Assembly (NCBI RefSeq): GCF_050908995.1
Contig: NC_135120.1
Coordinates: 19,915,433-19,979,432 of the forward strand
Reading direction: 5' to 3'
Origin: Andrena cerasifolii
Taxonomy: Eukaryota; Arthropoda; Insecta; Hymenoptera; Andrenidae
Length of the DNA: 64,000 nt
In this document: positions 22,891-34,450 of the stretch, in pieces
Layout of the letters: each line of letters opens with the position of its first letter
How positions within the stretch are numbered: the first letter of the stretch is position 1
Notes under the pieces: generated by a model
The model's database searches: none
The model's input: only the letters and a program-made list of their open reading frames with translations
What the model was told of the DNA's origin: nothing
Made by a program: the position numbers and the translations under genes

Positions 22891-24286
22891 TTAATATCCC
22901 GTCATTTCCGCGAACGTGGCGTCCATGTCGTCGCAGACCGCCTTGTACTTCTCCTTCTCTTCTCGGAGCTCGTCTGGAACAAATAACAACTCGATTACCC
23001 GACCCTGTACCGAAGAACGTAAGCGCCAACCCGGGACAGGCGAGCTCACCTTCTTTCATGTCTACCTCCTTCAACAGCTTCTTCACCGTCCTCTCAGCGT
23101 GGATGGCGCGCTTCTCAGCCGCCTTCAGCTTCTTCTTCTGCTCCTTCAGTTGCACTTTGAAGTCTTCCACCCGTTGGTTAGCCTACGCCGGTAATGCACA
23201 CATGAAACCTGCTCATGCAGAACAGCATGGTTCCCAAATGAAAGATCAGTTCGCTTCTAATTAGCTCACCTTCTCCTCGGACACTTCCAAGGACTTGACG
23301 ATGTTCTGCACGATGAACAGCTCGTCCTCCCGCTCTATGATTTTCCTGTTGGCAGAGTCGCACGCGTGAGCAAGGTGTTGCGGAGGCGTTCGGAATAGCG
23401 AACACAAGGAAATTATACAAACGCCTCGCTGGTTTTCACCCTCTCCTCGGCCCCTTCCAGCTCCTCTTCGACGAACTGCAGCTTCTTCGATATCTCGTCG
23501 GACTTCGAGTCCGCGTCCTCGGCGATCAGCCTGGCGTCCTTCAGCTCGTGCATCAGCTTCTCCATGCGCTCCTCGTCCAGCCGGCTCCTGTCCTCCAGCA
23601 CTTTGCACATTCTACGATCGAAGGGAGCATCCCGTTTCATTGATCGGCCCTACGGCGTCGGGGCAGCGACGAGCATATACGACGATCGTGGATCGTAGAT
23701 CTCGCCCATGGTTCGACGAGCACGCACAGCGACACTTGGTCGGCCGTGTCTCTGAGGCGGGCGACATTTAAGATCCACGATACGTGAGAATGAAGGAAGA
23801 GTACTGTTAAACGTGTCTCATAATCGCAATATGGACCTTTGCGCATCGTCAGCAAGCTCTGTCGCACGTCCAAGCTTCAGCTGAGCAGATAGGCGCAATT
23901 CCTCCTTCTTGGTGAGCGACGCCTCGATCTCCTGCACCCTCTTTGTCAAGGTGGTACGGTCCTGTTCCGCCTGTTAACGAAATTCAACGATTACGCGCCG
24001 CCGGCAGCCTGGAAGCTTAATAATAGGTAGGTAGCTCTTTACGCACTCTGGACCAGGATTTCTCGCAGTGCTCCAGATCGGCAGTGGACTGCTCCAGATT
24101 CGTCTTGGCCACCGCGTAGTCCCGCTCGAGCTGGGCCAGCTTCTTCTCCAGATCCCTCAGATCGTCGTACAACCTGTCCGCCCGCATGTTCTCCAATTTC
24201 GCCTTCGTCTCGTTCGTCTCCACCTTCTCGTTCGCGGTGTCCATCTCCATCTTCAGCGCCGCAATCTTCTTCTTAATCGCCTCCAT
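22891..24286 (-). CDS. Tropomyosin A (upstream tandem copy)
   Basis: A second tropomyosin of 284 residues. Exons in transcript order: 24286-24047, 23970-23837, 23611-23423, 23345-23270, 23182-23050, 22973-22891, with exactly the same lengths as tropomyosin B. It starts MEAIKKKIAALKMEMDTANE and ends CDDMDATFAEMTGY with TAA. The middle contains MCKVLEDRSRLDEERMEKLM and KSLEVSEEK. All introns are GT-AG. The first exon joins the usual exons 1 and 2 of animal tropomyosin genes (80 codons), and 189 and 133 bases correspond to fused exons 4+5 and 7+8. No alternative C-terminal exon was found. Confidence 0.92.
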
Positions 24287-25599
24287 GACGACGATCGGTG
24301 CTTCTCTCCCTGTTTATTGATTAACCCGTCGCCGCCTCTTCGAACCTGATAGACACAACGAGAAAGATCCATCAGCAGCGATCCAGAGGAATGTATCCCT
24401 CGAGAGTGGAATTTTTAGTCTGGCCACGATCGTGTTCCCTTCTCTCCCCTGTGATCCCGTCCTCGCCCGGCAGCGGAAACAGCAGAGGAACAAGAGGATT
24501 AATCTGTTATAACGACAATTTCGGTAGTACGAGGGAGTTAATAATAATCCACCTATACTGTCTCGAAGGGAGCACCGTCCGTCGACGCGGTTGCCTAGTC
24601 CGACTACGGTCGCTACGTTTCTACAGCGAGAGATAACCGCACGGACTTATCAATCCCGGCTTTTCACATTGTCACTCTGTTTCGCGAATGGGAGTGCTCG
24701 GGTAGGAGGAATCTCTATTTTTTTATACTAAATAATGTACTTACTTCGGCCTCTCTCGGTCAGCGTACCAACGGTATTGAAATAAACGAGGCGCCTCGGA
24801 CGCCGGGGCGTACGCTACTCACCGACGAACGACATTTATTTAATAACAGGCCGTCGAGTAGAGAAATACGGATCGGAGGTGGAAAAACGGGGACAGCACT
24901 CACTGTAATTCGTGGCGATGATCCGCGATGAGAATGTACAACCGGATGCCTTCGAAAGCTAAGCTAAAATAAAACGAAACCGGCGACGCGGGCCTCCTCG
25001 AACTCCTCGATCCAATCCAATTCTATAATTGCTTTGTCGCCTTGTTGGCCGCCGTCCCGATTTTATCCCGGGCTCTTTACTGGTCGATTCCTCGTCACCG
25101 TACTGACTACACCAACGAAACGCGATCTCCACCTCCCCTATGCTATTCTCGGCACGAAAGAATTCCATTCCTGTTTCCTGTCCGCCGCGTAACCGAGTCT
25201 TCGCGGTAAACACCATACCGGGTGCACGGCGGCCCATCGTTTCGCGGCCGCTTAAAAACTCTTCGTTCCGTGCACCCGCGGCCCACGCCCTCTCGAATAT
25301 TCGAATTTTCCCGCCTCCACGGAAGTGGCATCGATCGACCCATCGAAGCGACGCCGGCTCCGACCACGTTTAAAGTTCGGGCGGCGCCGAACGCGGGAAT
25401 CCCATTGCGCGCTTGTATGTTCGGACGCTCCGTAATCTTTTAATCGGAATAATTGAGAATGTCGCGGAAATTGGGAGTAACGCGAGGACGGCGGTAATGA
25501 AGGTGACGAGGAGTATTTTTCTTGAAGAATTGATGGGAATTAAACGCGCAGAGGTAGTGCGGTGTTTCTTCTTGGTTTCTCAATGAATTGAAACATGGT
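24287..25599. other. 5' flank of tropomyosin A
   Basis: Noncoding sequence upstream of the tropomyosin A start codon, expected to hold its 5' UTR and promoter on the minus strand. Rich in CpG around 25150-25440. No confident promoter motif or non-coding exon could be placed. Confidence 0.45.
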
Positions 25600-28119
25600 T
25601 TTATTGACATTCTTCGTTTCGTAGTATAAAAGAAATGGTTACACGTTTCGTTCAGATAATGTATTTCTCATATTTTGTCGTTACAAATGAACGCGCAACA
25701 TACAGCTATTGCCAATTGAATGTTTCCCCGAGAGTTTTACATATCTAAACGGAATGAACAGAATTTCTCGCAACTTTCTCCATACTTTACAGTGTCTAAT
25801 TTAAAAGCATCGTTATCTACAGTAGATTGTAGAAATGTACAGGACTAGTTTATGTTACAGTACTCTTTACGATATCCTCGATGTTCGACAACATCCTTAA
25901 AACGCCGCACCGAGAGCTTTAGACTTAATTTTGATTACTGATTTAAGAATACCCCTCTCTAATGATACGCTCCACCGAACTCTACGTTCTCGTAGAAGTT
26001 AAGCAAATTTACAGGTCGGTTTTCGACAGAACGGCCTCGCCTTGGAATTTAAGTTGTGTCGTTATAAAAACTAGAAAAATGTAAACGCCATTGATCGTAA
26101 CGAAATCAAGGTGTTTCCCTATTTTTAGACGGTATATAAGTAGTCTTACAGTTCCTTACTCTGCGAAATGTCTTTGTCGCACGTGGTCTCGTACTATCAG
26201 ATTTTCCCTTAACAATAGCTGTGTCGTATCAACTGCCTCTATCTAATAGCAAGCGAAAGCTACGGAACATAAATATTAAAGCATATGTTACTCTAATCCG
26301 AGCGTGTCGAAGTTACGATAAAGGTCTCTTATGTAAAAGCTGCTTTCCAAAACAAAGTTGCAACGTGTCGCGCAATTAACAATACTGAGCAATTTAAGAT
26401 TCTTAGAAGCCAACGTGTTGACTGTTCACTGTACACGATACGAAAATAACTCCTCAACAAATACATAAGAAACTTCTGTACTTTAGACATCGATGTGTAT
26501 AATATAGGACGAACACAGTGCTTGAAGAACAGAAACTTCAGTGTACGAATTTCGAAGGGCAATTCAATACTTATGAATTTGATAATTCGAGTCTATAATT
26601 GTACAATACTATGTATATTAAATCCTTGTTTTACGATGAACATGTATAGGTAGAACACAGAAGATAACAGAAGCATTATTCGCACATTTTGTGCGAACGG
26701 AATCAGGATTAATTATACCGGTGATATTTTCTAGTCGAACACACTACCTTCTTCGTGCTCATCTTTAACGCGAACAAACATATTTTTCACATCTTCGAGA
26801 TGCGTATGAAATATCGTGTTCTGTAAAGTAAGGATATATAAATCGTACCCTACTTAACACGCTACGTTCAAGTAGTATCCAGTGGATAAAATTAATACGT
26901 AATAGATATGTTCAAAGAATTATGTCTTCCATGAACAAGAAATTTCAATTGTTCTTATGATATATACCCATGCGCATCGCACACGAATAGTGCGCCCCTG
27001 TGTCTACGAAATATGAACAGTCTCAAGCCAAACGCACCGGCTACGATAAAGTTTCATCAAGAAATCGTCTTTTTTATTCGTAAACCTCGGCTTTTTAAGT
27101 AAAGTGCCTCAGTTTTACAAGAAGTTGCAGAGGAGTGAATTTAGAGAACTTAGAAAAAGTTTTCAACGTTTTAATACATACGTATGAGCAAAGTGTTTAT
27201 GGCACAGATTAAGTACTTTAGGAATGTCGTTTTTAGTAAAAAATGTCCATTTTAAAAAATGGAGCTTCGTAGATAGCTGTACCAAAAAAGCGAAGACTTG
27301 TGCGAATAGTATCACTCCCTTCTCGCGTAAATAGTTTCTAAATACCATAGAAGTCAAAAAGCAGCGCGCATTGACACTGAGTTTTGGCAAGATATAGTAT
27401 ATATGCATATCAAGAAAAGCCTTCAAAACAATATTAGTATCAAATACGATGATCAATCGTGTTTACGTGGTGCGTGAATGCATTGTTTTGTGGGCCACGC
27501 ATGCGCATACACATTATTTAGAATTATTCATCTGATAAAAGTTCACTTAAGAAAACTCGATCACGGATCCTGTTAATCATACAATGTAATATCACAATTC
27601 AAACTCTTACAGATATTTCATAATGGAAACGAATGTCCCGATATTAAAAACTTAAAACTCGTTCATATAGATCATCTTGAGTAAATATTTTCAAACCTAA
27701 CGAAAACATAGAATTATAAAAACCTCTTTTATGCTAACAAGGATACTTAAATTATGATATATAGATATTGATTGTTATAGGAGCTTGTAAATAGAAGATA
27801 CACAAATTTATGCAAATTACGCAAACTTTTAACTTATGTATGCATATATATATATATAAAAAAGAATTGTGCCGCGTAAGGTGCTTTCTAATGTCTTGAT
27901 ATAAAAGTACACATCAGTGCGTGTGCATATCGGCATACCTCTAAAGAAGTACACGGGCAATGTTTACGTACTTAGCTTAAAGAGCAATGCAAAAGTTTAC
28001 GTTGGGCGGAAGCGGTGACGTTAATACGTTTATCAAACCCACGCGACAGTGAAAAAAAATCCTTTCAGAAATCCATCGTTTTAGAAAGTATTGATGCACC
28101 ATTGATAAATGCAGCATTG
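25600..28119 (-). other. Probable long DAPK 3' UTR
   Basis: AT-rich stretch of 2.5 kb immediately after the DAPK stop codon, in contrast with the CpG-rich DNA beyond it. A minus-strand AATAAA lies at 25605-25600, near the compositional change. No domain-bearing open frame was seen. Treating it as one continuous 3' UTR is inference. Confidence 0.45.
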
Positions 28120-28685
28120 TCATCTGGAAAGATTAGATCCCGTTTCGGAGTCATTAGTCGTTGATAATATGTACGTTGGTGTATAAGAGAGCAAAAGGTG
28201 TACGGCATCCTCTCTATCGAGAGCTCGTAATTGCTGTATCAAAGATCCCACGGCACAATCGGCACCCGCTGTGTTCAGTAATCTGCAGAGAAGATGTCCC
28301 ATTTAAAACCAGTCCGCTTAGCAGGATGTTATCTAATTTATTCTGTACACCATTTTCCTCACCTTAATGTTGGACTGTCTACTGTACTATCCAGCTGTGC
28401 GACTCGATCTCCCAAACCGAGCCTTACGGCAAGCAAACACCAGTCTCTTCCGTGGCGATCAGGCGGGTCCAGCATCTGCGCTAATCTTCTCTGTACAGCG
28501 GGCTTCATCTGCTTTATTGGTTGCTTTGGTCCAGGAAGGCAATTTTCCATTAAAGGCAAGCCAAAACTTACTATGTCCCATATAGTCTCTTCCCGACCGT
28601 TCAATGGATTTTTAAGAACCGCCTCTTCGAGACCTTTGTCTATTAGAGCCGATATCATCGGCGCTGGTTCCCACGAGTGCACAAC
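28120..28685 (-). CDS. DAPK1: DAPK death-domain exons and stop
   Basis: Exon 28685-28363 contains AVQRRLAQMLDPPD followed by RDWCLLAVRLGLGD, the start of a DAPK-type death domain. Exon 28282-28120 completes it with SLIQQLRALDREDAVHLLL and ends SNLSR before TGA at 28122-28120. The join uses the acceptor CTCTGCAG ending at 28283. Confidence 0.9.
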
Positions 28686-31600
28686 CTGCAGACACGTACA
28701 AGGTTAATTTTAATTGCATTACTTCGCCTGTTGAATGTTTAAATCGTTCACGATTGAATGAACTAACTTCGTCGTATTCCCGAAGTTGACTAGGGCTCAT
28801 CCAATGTCTTTCAAGTAACATCCCAGGAGCGACTAATTCGATAGTTGTATCGATAGCATCGAAAATAATGCTAAAAAGTGCAAAGCATTGGGCGCTGGTG
28901 CCTCGCGGGCCACGTACTCTTATCTCTATGCAACTTTGGTCTTCTTCCTCGAAAGTTATTATACTTTCGCAAGGTCCGATGCATAATTTCGATCCTCGCC
29001 ACCATTGATATAAATCTGTGTTCAATGGATCCCAAGACTGAGTTATTTTTCTCAGTTGTGCCTGCACGATGTATCATATAGCCATTAGTAGCGTACATTA
29101 GAGTACAACAGAGGAAACTGGTAACTGTTGGTTATTATACACACTTGTAAATGTGGAAATACCGCTATCAAATGATATAAAGGTGCTTCGGCTGGGCAAA
29201 GGCGAAGACCTGTGTGAGGCAGGATATTGGAGCATGGTTTCCATGGTTCCCATAATCCTGGTAAACGCTCGATAAGGTTCAAGCAGGGTATTTCATACTC
29301 TACTTCGTCGTCGTCCACTTCGCACTGATATAGAATAAAGTAATTTCACTGTGTAAACAAATGAAAACCTCGTTGGAGTCAATTTCGGCGGAGACTTACT
29401 TGAATGCATAAATTTACTGCTTGCAAGGCTTGTAAAGCTTGACCCGCAGGGCAAGGACAGCGAGCCTGAAAATCTTCCAAAGCGTAAACCCCTGTAGTAC
29501 GCGCTCCGAGGCGTCCTCTTTGTTCTGGACTCAACTGCCAATTGATTACATCCTGCCAGAACCACTCTGGACTTAGAACTATCAAATTCCCGGGAAGAAG
29601 CATGCATTCCCCTAAATTCTGAGGACGAACACTCGATTAATATATCAATGATTAAAGACGACCGACGAAAATGCAACGGGAGCGCAAACCTGCAATTGTA
29701 ATCCAAGGTGTCTACAATGCTCTAAACAAACTAACGGATTAATCTTTCTCACTTCCCTCAGAAATTCCTCCTGCGTGAGCATTACGGGAGGTACCTCTAA
29801 AGATTGCGCATACGTTCTCCAAGCTTCAGCGAGACCGGTCCAGACTAGCGCGCTCTATAATAAGATTATTGGATCCTTAATGATAGAATAGAAAAGAAAG
29901 AGCAATTCAAATAAATACACTGATGCAGAAAATATATACAAGAGTAATTCTTTTTATTGCATTGGACAATAGTGCATGTATGTATTAATGGGATCAAGCG
30001 TTAGAACAATTATTAAATAAATTAACAGTTTCATTATTACACATCACTTATCAAAGGAATTGAGAAATAGTTCGACCTGTTTATCAAGATTCGCCAAGGG
30101 CACGTACGTGGCCGCAGCCCGCGGCGTGTCACGTCGGAGAATACTTTCTGCAACTTCCGGTCCTTCCTACATCATGCATTGCATGCAGTAAGGCTGATGT
30201 TAATAAACGTTAATGACCAAATAATCAGCAACTAAAATATATGTCGTTAGTAAATTGATCATGTGATAGAGTGAGAGCAGATATAAGAAAAAGGTTGTTC
30301 ATCTGTAACGATAGTTTCTTCGTTAGGAGTGCTCGATTAAACATCACAAATAAGTACTTTCATCGAAAATCGTGAAAAATCCAAAATATCACTTTCGATG
30401 AGCTCTGTTACTTGGTACATATATGTATGTATATATATATATATGTATTAAATCAACCATGCATCATGAATGACCATGGATTACTGAATCATAACTTCAA
30501 CAAAAATGATTGCACAGTATTTAGGAATTAATGATCTGTTTAACGTGGTGTCGACATTACAGGATTCGAAATCAAACAGATATGTGATTCGTACAAATAT
30601 AATTGGCGGTATGCAAAATGAGATGACCCGATTCTAATCAGAACCGTTTCGAAAATGGTAATGCACACATTTATTGCATGCTGTACAAACACTGGCCTCA
30701 TCCCTGTAAAAGAATGTGGAAGTATAGTTATGTACACGAAGATATTAAAGCTGAACCTTTTCATATTCAGTATATCCTGCATAAATATTTCAATGGTATA
30801 TCGTCAGTTTTACTAGACTGAACCAGTGCCCCGTGCAATCAAGCATGAAATGATTTAAGATTCCGGGATTTCGCGGTCACCGATCTTACTGACCCCGACC
30901 TGAGACTTTCGAACAGAAATCGTGTCCGAAAATGTTACTGTACCCATGATATTGTTTATGCTATTTACCTATTCAAATTTTCGTTCCAGTGACTACGAAC
31001 TCGGCACGATAACACATTCAGACAAGGTTTGTATTCTAAACTCCCAACTCGGATCAAGTGTAAAATGATCTTTACATATTTCATTTTATGCTATGTACGT
31101 CTACATGCAATGATTTCGTTAGTTTCATGTGTTTCGGGAATTTAGTACAGAATTTCGAAATGTGAAATCTGTTACAAGAAATCATTTAGTTAGCACTAGG
31201 ATTATCCCAATAATATCTTTGTTTCGTATTCTTTTGCAACGATCGATAATAACGGAAAGTTTTTTCTTGTTATACGTGTAACGAAATATGAGTTAGTAAA
31301 ATAATTTTTATAAATTCTATAATCACTTCACCTCTAGAAATTCCATCCTCGCATTATTCAAGTAAGATCTTAGAAGTTTCAGACCAGGACTAGAAGGATT
31401 AGTTGCATCCACTGCAACCATTTGCGGTTCGTCTCCCAAAATCGGCGTGAATTCTTTTAGAAAAGGTAAAAGTGGCGCGAGAAGGCTACCGTTATTCGTG
31501 TTCGGGGCAAGAGGTTCTGGCGCGTAAGTCCCGACTAAGATTATTTTTACATCGCTGTATTTGCCACCAAAACCTACGTTAGAAACAGGTGTTTTGGAAG

Positions 31601-34430
31601 TTAGTAACAGTCACGATTTCACAGTAATGAATTCACAATTAACTAAACTTACCGAAATGCGTCGATCCAATACGATCGGAAATAAACCGCAGCCAGAATT
31701 TGATTTGCTGAAGTTGCACGGTCAGGGGTTCTCTAAGACTGACTGTAATAAGATGCACCGCAGGTTGTTGAAAGGTAAGTACATAGTGATAAGACGCCAG
31801 AAACTCTTCGCGTCCACATAATTCCCAAAAGACGCATTCTCCACCTATCAAGTTGCATTCATAAATACATCTGCCTTCGGCATTAATTATCATAAAAGAT
31901 GATGCGATTTCCTTACCCACGTTACCGCGACTCCATTCTACCCCCTGTGTACCTTCATATTCACTATCGCTATATTCAAAACTAAGCGAACCATGCTTGC
32001 TAGTTACATCTAATTCGATACTCGGTTCCCTCTAAACATAAAAGTATCGTTCTCAGTAAAATCTTTTCTTTTACTAGTATTTCGGTTATAGTAAATAGCC
32101 ACCTTTGCTGTATAATTCTGGCTTCTTGACCGTCTAAAGAACCCAAAACTAAAGATGCCGGATTTTAATGAATTTATTAAAGATGATTTTCCTGACGCGC
32201 AGTGCCCTAAAAGTCTTATGTGCAGCCGATCTATTGGTCTGTGCGTCGGTTGCAACTGTTTAATGTAATTCTCGCGTTGGACGGGCTACAATGGAAGCTG
32301 GCATTAGTATAGAGGAGAGGCGCCGTTAAATGTACATCGTTTAACAACATACATTTCGAAGTTTGTCCAACAGTGATGCGATATCGGGATGTCCGTACTT
32401 AATCGCTGTCACATCCGCTCTAATTCCACGATTTGTTTTGTCGATGTCACAACCAGCAAGGCACAAATGTCTAACAAGATTAATGAAACCGTGCCTAGCA
32501 GCCACGTGCAGTGGTGTTAAGCCTTTATTATTGGGTGTATCCAGATCTATGCCGTTCTCTATCAAAAAGGTTACCATTCCTTCGTCCCCAGCTTCGCAAG
32601 CTATGTGTAAAAGTGTATCTTCTTTCTGTTTGAAGAAACACGACTGTTTACATCCTATTCGCATTGCACGCGGCTTGAACGATCTGTACATTAGGAAATA
32701 AATCTCACAGAATCTTTCACGTTCAACGGTGCTCCTTGTAGCAATAATTGAAATACAGCCTCGACACAGCCTCGTTTAACGGCACTAATCATAGCTCCAC
32801 CAAGACCTTGAGAGGCTTCTGACTCCTACAGAATAACGAGAAAAATACAATTGTTCAATGTTACGTTGTTTCGGTGACAACCAACTTTTTTTAAAGACAA
32901 ATTACTACAGTGCGAAACATTCTCCTGTAACACTAAGTGGCACTGTATGAAGAAATATGTATTTCCTAAAACATAATTAAGGTATATATGTGTATTAAAA
33001 GAAAAGTATATGTTTAACTTAATAATGTATATTCTGTGAGAAATAATTTGTACGTATGATGTAACTGTACAGATGATACTAGCATTAACCACATGATGTA
33101 TATAAATAAACATTATTTCGTGTGAAATAAAGAAGATAATTCGAGTGGTGGAAAAACAAAAGTTATAATCAGCTCTAGCTGAATTGTGAAAGGAAATTAT
33201 AATAGTGCATTCAGGAACAGACCGTGAGGATCCAAGGATGTTTAAGGCACGATTCTGCGGTTCCTCTTTCTCTGAAAGTCAAATGTTTCTCATACTATCT
33301 TTTCATTTAATTTTAAGCTCATCGATCACAAAGCTGCGACGCTTAATATAAGCTATAAACTTTTCCACTTACTTCGGATCCCTGGTCAACAAGGATCGTA
33401 TGAAATCTTTGGCAATTTCAGACACGGTACTGAAATACTCATTGTCGAACTGATACTGACAAGCGGAGACATTCTCGTAAGTTTCTTGTTTATCTTCGCC
33501 TAAAAACGGAGACGCACCGCTTAAAAGAATATACGTTAAAACGCCGACTGCCCAAAGATCAGTTCCCAAACTGAGAGGCTCGTAATTTACAATCTCAGGG
33601 GCGACGAACTCAGGCGTACCAAACAGTGCTCTGTGCTCCGATCCAGGTACTAAACGATGCGAAAGACCTAGATCTACATAAGAAAGAAATTATGCTGACT
33701 TACGTTAAACTCTACACCTTTCAGCGAACCTCGCTAGCGAATTAGCAATATTTGTGTATTACCTATTAACTTTATACTTGGCATCGGGGGAGGCGTTGAT
33801 AAAAGAATATTTTCTGGCTTGATATCTAAATGAGCTACTTGGTGAGAATGTAAATGACTGAGCGCCATTAAAACTTGTCGGACCTATAAAAACATATAAT
33901 CGATGTCAGGCTTGATATCTCAATTCAACGACAGATTTAGACGTACAGCTACGAACCACATGAGCAGCCTCTAATTCGCCGGATGGCACCCAGTGAAATA
34001 GTTCTCCGCCAGAAATTAATTCTAAAAGTAAAACAACTGTTGTGCCTGTGTCTACAACTTTGTGCAGCGAAACAATATTTGGGTGCCTCAGTCGTGCTAA
34101 TAACCCTGCTTCTCGAGCTAAAACAGGAAGTTACCAGTTATTCATAAGGAAAAATCGCAAATATACGATTAGAGGCATCTACCAATGTCTTCTGCTGCCA
34201 CGCCTCTGGCAACTCGTCTCTTTCTCATAATTTTGGCAGCGTACAGCTCTCCAGTCTTTATTTCCATACATTTTCGTACTATCGCAAATTGTCCTCTGTA
34301 ATGGGTAAGTGTACAGACAGTTGATCAGGCACATATTCGAGATGAAGAAGAAACGATCGGTAAACACTTACTTGCCAATCTCCTCCAATAATTTATAATT
34401 CTTCTCGATCGGTTCATGATGAACCTCCAT
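28120..34430 (-). CDS. DAPK1: Death-associated protein kinase (DAPK family)
   Basis: A serine/threonine kinase of the DAPK family, which in other animals acts in cell death, autophagy and cytoskeletal signalling. Coding exons in transcript order: 34430-34372, 34295-34183, 34117-33957, 33883-33763, 33673-33373, 33271-33223, 32825-32709, 32625-32353, 32255-32103, 32031-31653, 31573-31332, 30166-30048, 29852-29690, 29618-29400, 29324-29145, 29061-28768, 28685-28363, 28282-28120. Phases join throughout, giving about 1,142 residues. Layout: kinase (about 13-268), ankyrin repeats (269-398), Roc GTPase-like (399-656), COR (657-981) and death domain (982-1142). The start is MEVHHEPIEKNYKLLEEIGK; the exon extends upstream to an acceptor at 34451, so a non-coding 5' exon exists. 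Compared with vertebrate DAPK1 it lacks a calmodulin-binding autoinhibitory segment and most ankyrin repeats. Confidence 0.9.
28768..32255 (-). CDS. DAPK1: DAPK Roc-COR exons
   Basis: The Roc part opens with RLHIRLLGHCASGKSSLI, a P-loop of the form GxxxxGKS. It continues with VFWELCGREEF and VHLITVSLREP, and ends with PQMVAVDATNPSSPGLKLL. The COR part begins EGPEVAESILRRDTPRAAAT and runs through LVWTGLAEAWRTY, LSPEWFWQDVINW and MSPSQLREYDE. A 1.2-kb intron separates the two parts (30167-31331). Roc domains bind guanine nucleotide in DAPK1 of other animals. Confidence 0.87.
32353..32825 (-). CDS. DAPK1: DAPK ankyrin-repeat exons
   Basis: Two phase-0 exons (39 and 91 codons) follow the kinase directly. 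One divergent repeat (GAMISAVKRGCVEAVFQLLL) is followed by TLLHIACEAGDEGMVTFLIE and TPLHVAARHGFINLVRHLCL, then a degenerate last repeat ending SLLDKLRN. The second exon ends at a GTATGT donor just before an in-frame TAA. Confidence 0.88.
33223..34430 (-). CDS. DAPK1: DAPK protein kinase domain exons
   Basis: Six exons. Glycine-rich loop GKGQFAIV, ATP-binding lysine in YAAKIM, a basic loop RKRRVARG between strand 3 and helix C that is characteristic of DAPKs, catalytic loop AHLDIKPEN, metal-binding motif DLG in place of DFG, activation-segment end GTPEFVAPE, and a C-lobe ending LKHPWILT. The catalytic lysine and aspartates are present, so activity is expected. Confidence 0.92.
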
Positions 34431-34450
34431 CAATGTGTCCCACTCAGGGC

